Of a DNA stretch of 64,000 nucleotides, positions 27,078 through 34,604 are shown piece after piece. Positions within the stretch are counted from its first letter, which is position 1; every line of letters begins with the position of its first letter. The notes beneath the pieces are model-generated. The model made no database searches. It was not told where the DNA came from and saw only the letters and a program-made list of their open reading frames with translations. Source of the DNA: an uncultured Clostridia bacterium (GTDB lineage Bacteria; Bacillota; Clostridia; Christensenellales; Borkfalkiaceae); the NCBI GenBank assembly GCA_934254815.1, contig CAKQME010000002.1, positions 62,001 through 126,000 on the forward strand, read 5' to 3'. A program made the position numbers and the translations under genes.

Positions 27078-27481
27078 TGTCAAATGCTGAAAATCAGGAT
27101 AAAAAATCGTTGTGAAATTGCCTATAAAAAACTTGCAAAACGGGAACAATTCTTCATTTTTGAAAATATTGTAGAAATAAAAAACTCAAAGGGCGTAAAT
27201 TGGCTGATACGAGACGTTTTTGTTTTTGACGATAACTTATTCGGATAGGCGAGATAAATTGCTTACAAGTGACAAAGAAACGGTAAAAAAGGATGTATAT
27301 TGCCTTATTGAACTTTCAAAATTGCAGTATTTATCGGTAAAAATCAGGTAAGTTTTGTTTAGCATATAGTTTGTTTAGGTTCTGTTTGGGTATGATAATA
27401 TTCCGTTGAGTCGGTGTTGCTGTTTTTCGTTTTTATTGCGGTGTATAATTTTTTTGCGAGAAAAATTTGAGGAGGTTATAT
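27078..27481. other. Non-coding region upstream of Rep
   Basis: No reliable gene is visible in about 400 bases. Short ORFs (a 54-codon ATG frame from 27087 and a 30-codon TTG frame near 27259) lack Shine-Dalgarno sites. TTGTTTAG is repeated near 27356 and 27370, followed by a related TTCTGTTTGG, which may be short iterons. TGATAATATTCC near 27394 resembles known rolling-circle nick contexts, but only loosely. Confidence 0.4.
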
Positions 27482-27730
27482 ATGTATCCTAAAACAAAAG
27501 TTTATAGTGACGGCAGGCATTACATAGCGATTCCGCATACAGAGAATCCGTATCGCAGAAAACGTGTAAAGCCTAAAGATGAAATTATTGAAGTTCCGAC
27601 TGAAACGGAAGAACGGGCAAACTCACCGCCTGAATCCGAAAGCGTTTCCAATGAGATAAAAATTTCGGAAAACATAAATTCCGAAAGCGAACCCAAAGAC
27701 AAGAAAGTAAGAAAAATTACGAAAAGATAA
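27482..27730 (+). CDS. N-terminal part of Rep, cut off by an in-frame TAA
   Basis: ATG 27482 follows GAGGAGG. The 82 residues (YSDGRHYIAIPHTENPYRR, then an acidic, low-complexity stretch) look like the leader region of a family of Clostridia rolling-circle Rep proteins as I remember it, in which this segment is fused to the catalytic domain. The next gene is in the same frame and only this TAA (27728-27730) separates them; the intervening codons (LFDETYKAHYTERKAV) continue the expected family sequence. So this is probably the front of a single 334-codon gene and not an independent protein. Confidence 0.6.
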   Translation: MYPKTKVYSDGRHYIAIPHTENPYRRKRVKPKDEIIEVPTETEERANSPPESESVSNEIKISENINSESEPKDKKVRKITKR

Positions 27731-27775
27731 TTATTTGACGAAACGTATAAAGCGCATTATACAGAGCGAAAAGCG

Positions 27776-28486
27776 GTGCGGCGAAAAATTCTGATAGAAA
27801 AGATGTTGCCGTATTTCAAAGACAGAGAATCTGCCGTAACTTACGTTGACGCGGCAATTTTAAGAAAATATAAAAATTTCATAGCCCGCAGGATAAGAAT
27901 GACGAGAAAAGCAAATTTAGCAGATTTTAATTTTTTTGTAACTTTTACCTATTCGGACGAATTGCATACGGAAGATTCGTTTCGTAAGAAATTAAAAAAT
28001 ACGCTTTCGTTGTTTTCGTACAGGAAAGGTTGGAAATATATAGGAGTGTGGGAGCGTTCACCCGAAAAGAAAAGGTTACACTTTCACGGAATGTTTTATA
28101 TTCCGGAAGGAACTTTGCCCGGTGGAATGAAAGAGGTGAGCGGGTATAGTTTTTCCGAACACAAACGCAAAGTAACGCACGAAAATAGTTATTTCAAAGA
28201 ACGGTTCGGGCGAAACGATTTTGATAGTATGGTAAGCGAGTTTATGTTGGATGGCGCGGTAACGTATATTTTGAAATATATAGAAAAATCGGGAGAGAAG
28301 ATAGTATATTCGCGCGGATTGCCGCAGTTTTTTGTTTCTGATATTATGGAAGACGACGTGATTTGCTCGATCGGCGAAGAAGACCGGAAACTATTGTTAT
28401 TCGATAATTTTTCTTGCTGGGACGAAGGTTGTTATATGGGCAAAGTCAGCAAAGAAGTAATAGCACAAATGCCGAAATGTAATTAA
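27776..28486 (+). CDS. Rolling-circle replication initiator, HUH endonuclease (Rep)
   Basis: This 236-residue fragment has the three HUH Rep motifs: FFVTFTYSD (motif 1), LHFHGMF with metal-binding H102 and H104 (motif 2), and TYILKYIEK with candidate nucleophiles Y164 and Y168 (motif 3). Such enzymes nick the origin and start rolling-circle replication of plasmids and single-stranded DNA phages. The GTG at 27776 has no Shine-Dalgarno, and the frame is open back to the TAA at 27728, so the natural start is probably 27482. If TAA is not read through, only a leaderless-type internal start could make this product. A plasmid-like element is the alternative to phage. Confidence 0.8.
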   Translation: MRRKILIEKMLPYFKDRESAVTYVDAAILRKYKNFIARRIRMTRKANLADFNFFVTFTYSDELHTEDSFRKKLKNTLSLFSYRKGWKYIGVWERSPEKKRLHFHGMFYIPEGTLPGGMKEVSGYSFSEHKRKVTHENSYFKERFGRNDFDSMVSEFMLDGAVTYILKYIEKSGEKIVYSRGLPQFFVSDIMEDDVICSIGEEDRKLLLFDNFSCWDEGCYMGKVSKEVIAQMPKCN

Positions 28487-28504
28487 AAAGAACGAATAAA
28501 AGTA

Positions 28505-28533
28505 TTGACAATGGAACATAATTATGTTATAAT
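28505..28533 (+). promoter_or_regulatory. Sigma-A promoter with palindromic operator for the toxin-antitoxin pair
   Basis: TTGACA (28505-28510), a 17-base spacer and TATAAT (28528-28533) form a consensus promoter. The spacer holds the perfect 14-bp palindrome AACATAATTATGTT (28515-28528), a likely binding site for the antitoxin. Confidence 0.75.
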
Positions 28534-28571
28534 AATGCTACAGAAGAATAAAATGTATGGGAGGTTAAGAT

Positions 28572-28838
28572 ATGCCACAGATTATTCCTATAAGAGATTT
28601 GAGAGACACAACGAAATTGTCGGAGATGTGTAACGCAACTAACGAACCGATTTTTGTAACCAAAAACGGCTACGGCGATATGGTTATTATGAGTATGCAG
28701 GCATACGAAGAGCAATTTGCTCGCTTAAATATGTATACGAAAATAATGGAAGGAAAGGCGCAAGCCGATAACGGGCAGTTGCTTGACGGACCGTCTACGA
28801 TGAAAAAGTTGAGAAAAAAGTATGCCGCACAAGTATAA
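28572..28838 (+). CDS. Phd/YefM-family antitoxin
   Basis: This 88-residue protein has the Phd/YefM fold signature: IIPIRDLRDTTKLSEMC at the N-terminus (DNA-binding part) and PIFVTKNGYGDMVIMSMQAY, with a helical C-terminal tail for toxin binding. It starts after gggaggt and overlaps the toxin gene by 17 bases. It should neutralise the toxin and repress its own promoter, which carries a 14-bp palindrome. Confidence 0.87.
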   Translation: MPQIIPIRDLRDTTKLSEMCNATNEPIFVTKNGYGDMVIMSMQAYEEQFARLNMYTKIMEGKAQADNGQLLDGPSTMKKLRKKYAAQV

Positions 28839-29154
28839 TTATAAACTTACGCCCCTTGCAGAAGAAGATATCGATTCCGCTTTAACGTATATATACGAGC
28901 AACTGTTTAATGGTAAGGCGGCAGGCGATTTATTAACTAAAATAGAGAATACAATTGGGCGGATATGCGATTTTCCGTATTCATTTGCCGACTGCTCTTA
29001 CTTTTTGATAACAGACGAAAATATACGTCATGCCGTCATCGATAATTATGTGCTGGTATATGAAGTTATTGACGAAGAGAGGCAAATAAATGTTTTACGT
29101 TTCAGATATGCTAAAATGAATTTAATGAAAATGAGCGTAAAAGATAAATATTGA
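28822..29154 (+). CDS. RelE/ParE-family toxin
   Basis: This 110-residue protein is of the type II toxin RelE/ParE superfamily: YNYKLTPLAEEDIDSALTYI at the N-terminus and YVLVYEVIDEERQINVLRF near the C-terminus are typical. Targets are either ribosome-bound mRNA (RelE) or gyrase (ParE); the sequence does not decide. It is translationally coupled to the antitoxin. The pair probably stabilises the adjacent mobile element. Confidence 0.85.
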   Translation: MPHKYNYKLTPLAEEDIDSALTYIYEQLFNGKAAGDLLTKIENTIGRICDFPYSFADCSYFLITDENIRHAVIDNYVLVYEVIDEERQINVLRFRYAKMNLMKMSVKDKY

Positions 29155-29164
29155 CCTTAATAAA

Positions 29165-29203
29165 AAACGGTGTAAAAGCGAGTTGCAATTACACCGTTTT
29201 TTT
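29165..29203. terminator. Bidirectional terminator
   Basis: AAACGGTGTAA pairs with TTACACCGTTT and is flanked by A and T runs. It separates the toxin gene from the convergent minus-strand operon. Confidence 0.85.
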
Positions 29204-29239
29204 GCTTAAAGTTTGATTAAATGACTTATAGACTTACTT

Positions 29240-29527
29240 TTAATCGTTAATAGAGTAAGTTTTGCCGCGTATTTCTATTACGTTATTTTCGATATAAGGT
29301 CTGCCTTTTCCGCAAGCACGAAGCAGAATATTATTTCTGTCGGGGTTTGCTTTCGGAATATTGCCAAACGAAAAATTTTCTTCTTTGCTTACGGCAATAA
29401 TTTCAAAGCCTTTACATACGAAAAAGGACGAAAATTGCCATAATTTTTCAAATTTGCCGTTGCTGTCGGCAATTAGGCAAACGTTCAAATCTTTGTTGTA
29501 TGTGGTAATTCTGAAATAATTGTTCAT
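29240..29527 (-). CDS. Hypothetical protein, 95 aa
   Basis: This soluble 95-residue protein has no recognised motif. It contains FRITTYNKDLNVCLIADSNG and a C-terminal VIEIRGKTYSI strand. It is the last gene of the minus-strand operon and has a Shine-Dalgarno (ggagattttaact). The short beta-rich pattern resembles small conserved proteins of conjugative elements. No function is assigned. Confidence 0.6.
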   Translation of the reverse strand: MNNYFRITTYNKDLNVCLIADSNGKFEKLWQFSSFFVCKGFEIIAVSKEENFSFGNIPKANPDRNNILLRACGKGRPYIENNVIEIRGKTYSIND

Positions 29528-29580
29528 AGTTAAAATCTCCTATAATTTATTTGAATGCAACGTCATGTAGCCCTTTGCGG

Positions 29581-30896
29581 TTATGCCGCTATTTGTTTTA
29601 GTTTTTTGTTTGCGTAAGGCAGCCACTTTTTATTGACGAACTCTATTACGTTGTCGTCGGGTTTAGTGTCGTTATCGCCGTAACATTGAAGAACTCGTTT
29701 TTGGCTAGCGAATACTCAATCGTAACGAACGGAATGTCGGGTTTTTCTTTCATTCGAATGAAAAATATCAGGGTTTCTTCCCTTACGAATTTTTGGTCGT
29801 AATTCATTCGTCCTACGCAGTGATTCAGAGCCTCGCCTTCTGTTATCAATTCCGACGGTTTCTTAGCGATAATCGACATATAGACTGACTTCTTTTTATA
29901 TTCAAGACTTAAATACTTGCTTGCTACGGCTACAAATTTATCGTAAAACTCTTTGCGTTCCTGCTCGTCTCTCAATGCTTTTGCGGAGCGGTATTCGTCA
30001 ATTCGTATATCGTGCCAACGCTTGAAATCGTGCGGATAGCGGTTCTTTTCTTCGTTCATATCTAAACCGAGATACTGGCAAGCGTCGAGATAATCTCTGT
30101 AAGAATAAAAGTTGGTTCCTTGTTTGTCGATATAATCCAAAAACTTGCCGAGTTCGTTTTTTACAAGCGCTTTTACGTCGTCCATTTTGTCGGCGTGGTC
30201 GAATTTTATCTTGCGTTTGGCGAAATTGTTGATTTTGTATATGGGCTTGCTGTTTTTATACGCCTTTATGATAGAAGAAACGTAGAAGTCCGATAAAACA
30301 ATATCTTGCCGATTATTAGCCAGCCATTTACGGAACTTTTTGTCCTTACCGCATAGCCGTAAAATTTGCGTTGACATAGCGATATTATGCAATCCGAGTT
30401 TAGTCAGATATTCGATTTGCGGAAATTTTTCGTAAAGCCTCAAGTATTTGAAAACGTTCACGCCCGTATATCTGTCAACGGCGCTGTATTTATATTCGGG
30501 AAAATGTTGTAAGATATAATCACGGTTGACTATCGGAGCGTAAGGATCAAATGAATCGTCAGATGCCCAACCCCATTCTTTGCTTTCATACCAATCGGGA
30601 TCTTTTGAAATCCCTTGTTCGTGCCAACCGACAGAAAACCCTGCAATATATGTAAACTTTATGTCTTTGCCAAAGCATCTGTTGGAATGGACGCCGTGAA
30701 CGACAACGGGCTTACAATACCATTGTTTTTTATATTCTCGAACGGCTACGGTTACTTTGACAAGTTCGCCGTCGTTTTTATTAAAATACGCATAAAAGCG
30801 AGTTCTTCCGAACGGTGCGGTTTTCAATTTATCGTCGTAAAGTTTAATTTTTTTCTGTATATATTTTGGAATAGGTTTAATTTTATCTATTTTCAT
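29581..30896 (-). pseudogene. PcfJ-like protein, frameshifted near its C-terminus
   Basis: The start is ATG 30896 behind aaggag; the ATG at 30905 overlaps the Shine-Dalgarno. The body contains the PcfJ hallmark EGEALNHCVGRMNYDQKF and IPFVTIEYSL. The open frame ends at 29646 with a non-family tail (VTAITTLNPTTT), but the other frame from about 29690 to the TAA at 29581 encodes the normal end (QCYGDNDTKPDDNVIEFVN, KKWLPYANK). One missing base near 29690-29693 explains the shift. Intact it would be about 438 residues. PcfJ proteins are found on conjugative plasmids and ICEs; their role is unknown. PcfK-like protein is encoded just upstream. Confidence 0.75.
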
Positions 30897-30909
30897 GAAA
30901 ATCATCTCC

Positions 30910-32001
30910 TTACGCTAAAATAAAGCAAACGTCTAAAAGTTCGGATAATCCACAAACGGCTTCGGTATCGAATGCTTTGGCAAATGATTTTTCTACCGCG
31001 AGGGAATCGTCTACAAACGAAGCGGATTCTTCCGTCGGGGAAGAGATGTCAGCAGGTTCTTCGATATCTCCGTCAAACTCACGCATTTCTTCTTCGGAAA
31101 GTATTTCGCCCGTATCTTGGTCTATAAGCCGATTATCAATATGCAACAGGCTTGGAATAAACTGCGTTTCGCGTTCGTTTTCGATGATGTAAAGGTCGTG
31201 TTTTCTAACGATTTTAGCGAAGTAATTTTCGGCTGCGTGGTAAGGGAAACCAACCATCGGAACACGGTCTTTTAAGCCAACATCACGGCTTGTAATCGTG
31301 AGTTCCATTTCGTTCCCAAGTATTACGGCGTTGTCTCCTAAAACTTCGTAAAAATCGCCCAAACGATATGCTACGATTGCCGTCGGGTGTTCTTTCTGAT
31401 ACGCCATGTATTTTTGATACATAGAGTTGACTTTTGGTTTTTCAATAGGTTGTATAGCCGTTTGAGACTCTTCTTCGGCAACCTGTCGCAGGGCGTCAAG
31501 TTTTTCTTCTTCGGTAAATTCTTCGTCGTCTGTATCTGTTTCGGTGGTTAAAGTGTCAGTTTTTGTATCTTTAACTTCGGTATCGTCGATTTTATCGAAG
31601 ATGGAAAATTGAAAATTCTGCGGTTTTGGCGGTTGCGGTTTGACCGTTGCAGGCTTTGTTGTAACAACCTTTTTCGGTGCGGGTTTATATTCTTCGCCGT
31701 TTATGGTATAAAGAGTTCCTTCGATCGAATCTTCTTCAAAGAAGTGGATTGCCCAGCCATACACGGTAGCGTCATCTACGCATGCGGAATTAGCACCTTT
31801 TTCGGCAAGTTTTCTCGCTTCGTCGCAAGCATATTTCATAAAGTCGGAAAGCGTCTTTTTGTTTAATAAAGGGTGTCCGTCTTTTTCAAACGGAGTGCCG
31901 TTATTTATCTTGTCGGCAAGGGATTCGCTCGCATTGTTTTGTAAATAGGTAAGTATAAGTTCTTCTTGTTTATTTTGTGGGGTAAGGTTTAACTTAATCA
32001 T
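30910..32001 (-). CDS. PcfK/AcrIIA9-like domain fused to MutS domain I
   Basis: This is a 363-residue protein. Residues 1-105 (LADKINNG, KTLSDFMKYACDEARKLAEK, DDATVYGWAIHFFEEDSIEG) match the PcfK-like family that includes the anti-CRISPR AcrIIA9. Residues 110-190 are a Pro/Thr/Asp/Glu-rich linker. Residues 194-275 are a MutS N-terminal mismatch-recognition domain (YRLGDFYEVLGDNAVI, VPMVGFPYHAAENYFAKIV) that keeps the F-Y-E motif (217-219). The acidic C-terminal 80 residues are unknown. There is no MutS ATPase. It sits directly upstream of pcfJ. Possible roles are DNA-distortion binding during transfer, or counter-defence against Cas9; neither is proven. Confidence 0.8.
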   Translation of the reverse strand: MIKLNLTPQNKQEELILTYLQNNASESLADKINNGTPFEKDGHPLLNKKTLSDFMKYACDEARKLAEKGANSACVDDATVYGWAIHFFEEDSIEGTLYTINGEEYKPAPKKVVTTKPATVKPQPPKPQNFQFSIFDKIDDTEVKDTKTDTLTTETDTDDEEFTEEEKLDALRQVAEEESQTAIQPIEKPKVNSMYQKYMAYQKEHPTAIVAYRLGDFYEVLGDNAVILGNEMELTITSRDVGLKDRVPMVGFPYHAAENYFAKIVRKHDLYIIENERETQFIPSLLHIDNRLIDQDTGEILSEEEMREFDGDIEEPADISSPTEESASFVDDSLAVEKSFAKAFDTEAVCGLSELLDVCFILA

Positions 32002-32206
32002 CGTTTTTACACTCCTTTTCGAGTATTTCTAATATTTGTTTTTCTTCATAAGAGGTTGAGCAAAGCCAAATAATCGTTGCAAGCATTTCAAGGCTCGCTC
32101 CTTGTCGGTTTTTCTCAAACATTTTTTCGTATTGCGTGCAATCGCCGCTTGTAAACCATTGATATTTGTTGCAAAGGCGATATAGGGTTTCTGTTGGAAT
32201 CTTCAT
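31994..32206 (-). CDS. Hypothetical protein, 70 aa
   Basis: This small, largely helical 70-residue protein (LYRLCNKYQWFTSGDCTQYE, then a helix ending in EILEKECKNDD) overlaps the PcfK-like gene by 8 bases. Proteins like this are common on Clostridia conjugative elements, where they have no known function. Shine-Dalgarno: ggagcat. Confidence 0.7.
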   Translation of the reverse strand: MKIPTETLYRLCNKYQWFTSGDCTQYEKMFEKNRQGASLEMLATIIWLCSTSYEEKQILEILEKECKNDD

Positions 32207-32221
32207 TTTTTTGTATGCTCC

Positions 32222-32596
32222 TTAAAACGGTAAATCTTCGAGTAAATCGGCAGCCGTGCCTTCCAAATCATCAAGCGTCGTATAGTTGTTAAAACCGCCG
32301 CGATAATCCGTTTCGTTTTTTACCGTGCGGATAAGTATGTGGTTATACCACTCGTCGGAAAAATAGCGAACGTCGGATATGGATACGTAAATGCATTTGT
32401 TTTCCGCGCTCTTTATGAAAGCCGAAAAGCAGTAGTGATTTTTACCGACGTTTACAAGTTGCCAATGGTTTTGTTTGCATATAGAACGAAGGTAATTGAT
32501 ATATTTGGTCTGAAATGATTTGTAGTCGTCGCCGGTGTAACAGTCCGACGAAAACTCGTAACCTATGTATTTTTGTAAATCTTTAATCGTTGCCAT
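32222..32596 (-). CDS. Hypothetical protein, 124 aa
   Basis: This 124-residue soluble protein has the segments YINYLRSICKQNHWQLVN and HYCFSAFIKSAENKCIYVSI followed by DVRYF, which suggest an alpha/beta fold. It is a recurrent unknown of conjugative-element cargo operons. It starts after aaaggag and overlaps the upstream gene end by 14 bases, so it is co-translated. Confidence 0.65.
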   Translation of the reverse strand: MATIKDLQKYIGYEFSSDCYTGDDYKSFQTKYINYLRSICKQNHWQLVNVGKNHYCFSAFIKSAENKCIYVSISDVRYFSDEWYNHILIRTVKNETDYRGGFNNYTTLDDLEGTAADLLEDLPF

Positions 32597-32789
32597 TGCC
32601 GGTCTCCTTTATAACAGTGTAAATATCATCGGCGTAGTATTCGCAAACGAACCAATTGAAAAGGGCATGACATTTCACGCCTTTGTAGTCAACTATGTAG
32701 TCGTTATCGCCGACTTTATCAAGCACGGTTATTTCCGCCATTTCGCCTTTCAGCGAGTTGATATGTGCCATTGCTTTGTATTTTTTCAT
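32583..32789 (-). CDS. Hypothetical protein, 68 aa
   Basis: ATG 32789 follows ggag at a spacing of 9 bases and is preferred to the GTG one codon earlier. The 68-residue product contains DNDYIVDYKGVKCHALFNWF, a beta-hairpin-like segment, and has no known motif. It is part of the minus-strand cargo operon. Confidence 0.6.
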   Translation of the reverse strand: MKKYKAMAHINSLKGEMAEITVLDKVGDNDYIVDYKGVKCHALFNWFVCEYYADDIYTVIKETGNGND

Positions 32790-32803
32790 CACTATAATCT
32801 CCT

Positions 32804-33079
32804 TTAATCGAGTTGATCATAAAATTTTTCCAGTATATCGTAGCGCGATAAGTGTTTAATTTTGTCCCAGTTTTCCGCCATATAGTCCGATAATGCTCCG
32901 AGTGGTGTTTGATTTGAATCTTTGAGATAACATTCGCCTACAAGAACAACAAAATCTTTAAGTTCGTTTGGATGAGTTTTGTCAAATTCATTGTTTACTG
33001 CCGCACAGAAGATATATGCTTCATATCCGTTTTCAAAGTTAAAAATTTTGTTGTTGTGTTCAATGGTTAGTTTTATCAT
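32804..33079 (-). CDS. Hypothetical protein, 91 aa
   Basis: The start is placed at ATG 33079 (MIKLTIEHNN) behind gaggtgc; four upstream codons in the longer frame overlap the neighbouring gene. The product has alternating strand and helix segments (FENGYEAYIFCAAVNNEFDK) and no recognised domain. Confidence 0.6.
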   Translation of the reverse strand: MIKLTIEHNNKIFNFENGYEAYIFCAAVNNEFDKTHPNELKDFVVLVGECYLKDSNQTPLGALSDYMAENWDKIKHLSRYDILEKFYDQLD

Positions 33080-33087
33080 ATCGCACC

Positions 33088-33501
33088 TCACGCAACGCGT
33101 TTAATGCCGCCACCGAACGAGCGAATACCGATTGTGCCAAATTCGGAGCAGAAATCGTCGGTTTTATTCCAGACGTAAGCGTAGGCATAAAACATATTGC
33201 CTTGAGGATAAAGCATTTCATCCCATTCTTCCTCGTAGTCAGATATAAAAAGAAAGTCGTAACACTCGCCAAATTCGGTGTATTCGTGTGTTACGGCATA
33301 TACAAGCACGTTGTGTTTTTCTTCAAATTCCTTGATTTTTGCTATAAGTTCCGGTTCTTGATATGCCCAGAAACCGCCAAAGTTTTCATAGAAACAAACG
33401 CTGTTTTTGTCTTTGAAACCTTTGATATATGGCTTGTAAATGTCCAATTTGTTCATCAGTTCGATTGCTTTTTGTTTTTTATTTTCGATTGTAATATTCA
33501 T
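33088..33501 (-). CDS. Hypothetical protein, 137 aa
   Basis: This 137-residue soluble acidic protein contains ENFGGFWAYQEPELIAKIKE and EFGECYDFLFISDYEEEWDE. It resembles small proteins carried on Clostridia mobile elements but has no assigned function. It has a good Shine-Dalgarno (ggagataaaaatt). Confidence 0.65.
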   Translation of the reverse strand: MNITIENKKQKAIELMNKLDIYKPYIKGFKDKNSVCFYENFGGFWAYQEPELIAKIKEFEEKHNVLVYAVTHEYTEFGECYDFLFISDYEEEWDEMLYPQGNMFYAYAYVWNKTDDFCSEFGTIGIRSFGGGIKRVA

Positions 33502-33522
33502 AATTTTTATCTCCTAAAATTT

Positions 33523-34074
33523 TTAATATCTGATTTCTATAAGTCCGTCGCTGTATTCTTCTATGCCGTCGTACTTGAAACTTTCGCCGTAGCGTTCGTA
33601 GTCGATATAATCTTCAAGTTCACTCGGAATATTGTAACCGCAACAATTAAGCATTTCTCTGCCGTAATCGTCCCAAGAATAACCTTCCCATAGATTTATA
33701 TCGTCGTCCCAGCGATTTCCGCGGGAGTTGACTTTTTCTTCAAAATCGTCGAAATTGCGCACTTCGAGAAAAGCACAAAAGACTTTGTATTTGTAATCGT
33801 CGTCCAGAACGCCCGATTCTTTCAAAGTATTGAATAACGTTTCGGGGTTGACGTAATCCCAATTCACCGAACGGTCTGCAATACCTTCGACGTCTTGTAT
33901 AAACAGTTCTTCGTCTATGCCGTCGAGTTCAAAGCCTTCTTTTTTAAGTTCTTCTACGATTTCGTCCCAATCGGAATAATCCGAGAGGTCGAGCCATTTC
34001 GAGCCTAACGCTCTTTCGTTACATTCGTTGTATGAACCCCAAGATCCGATAACAACACTGATATTTTCTGCCAT
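33523..34074 (-). CDS. Hypothetical acidic protein, possible ArdA-like antirestriction fold
   Basis: This 183-residue, very acidic protein (many Asp, Glu and Trp) has the N-terminal line SVVIGSWGSYNECNERALGS and then KWLDLSDYSDWDEIVEELKK. That opening, with a short beta-strand, YNEG-like turn and a helix that counts to a Trp-rich acidic body, is reminiscent of ArdA-type DNA-mimic antirestriction proteins. The match is by eye and moderate. An antirestriction role would suit its position beside PcfJ/PcfK genes. The gene starts behind cggagga. Confidence 0.6.
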   Translation of the reverse strand: MAENISVVIGSWGSYNECNERALGSKWLDLSDYSDWDEIVEELKKEGFELDGIDEELFIQDVEGIADRSVNWDYVNPETLFNTLKESGVLDDDYKYKVFCAFLEVRNFDDFEEKVNSRGNRWDDDINLWEGYSWDDYGREMLNCCGYNIPSELEDYIDYERYGESFKYDGIEEYSDGLIEIRY

Positions 34075-34075
34075 T

Positions 34076-34291
34076 TTAGTTTTCCTCCGTAAATTCGTCT
34101 ATGTAAATTTTTGTATATAAACAACCGTATTCAAAGTAACGGCGATTACCATCGAACAGCAGGTCAAAGGTTTTAACGCTTATTCTTCCGGTGTCGCTCA
34201 CGGCAACCGTTACTTCGTGCTTTTCGTCGTCGATTTCGATTAAATCGAACGTTATGAAATTTTCACCGTTAAAATAATCGTATTCGGGCAT
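34076..34291 (-). CDS. Hypothetical protein, 71 aa
   Basis: This is a 71-residue beta-rich small protein (FITFDLIEIDDEKHEVTVAV, then SDTGRISVKTFDL). Its stop lies 1 base before the next gene and it has the Shine-Dalgarno ggaggaaaatt. The function is unknown. Confidence 0.65.
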   Translation of the reverse strand: MPEYDYFNGENFITFDLIEIDDEKHEVTVAVSDTGRISVKTFDLLFDGNRRYFEYGCLYTKIYIDEFTEEN

Positions 34292-34292
34292 T

Positions 34293-34604
34293 TTAATTTT
34301 CCTCCACGGTTTTATACCAAACTTTGTATTCGACTTCCAAGTCGAGCATATCGTAAGAGCCGTCTTTTTCTCTGTATACGGGGACTTCGGTAAAATACAT
34401 TGTTATGTACCCTTGAAATTCATCTTTCCTTCCGTTTATTGGACGGCAACGTTTTTCAACGTCTTCGAAAATACGTATATACGGCTTGTTATTCTTAGAA
34501 ATACAAGGGCAGAGCAGATTGCCCTCTGCGAGGTAACCGAAACCGGACAATTTTTTATCCGATTTACTTCTTACGTTAGTGATTGAGAAAACTACTTTTT
34601 TCAT
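34293..34604 (-). CDS. Hypothetical protein, 103 aa, first gene of the cargo operon
   Basis: ATG 34604 (MKKVVFSITNVRSKSDKKLS) follows cggagg and is preferred to the longer frame from 34709, whose first 35 codons lack a ribosome site. The protein is beta-rich, ends EVEYKVWYKTVEEN, and has no recognised domain. It is the promoter-proximal member of the operon that runs to 29240. Confidence 0.65.
   Translation of the reverse strand: MKKVVFSITNVRSKSDKKLSGFGYLAEGNLLCPCISKNNKPYIRIFEDVEKRCRPINGRKDEFQGYITMYFTEVPVYREKDGSYDMLDLEVEYKVWYKTVEEN

Noticed and set aside
27003..27248. An 81-residue ORF across the large palindrome
   Set aside because: Its first part encodes the inverted repeat itself, and no Shine-Dalgarno is present.
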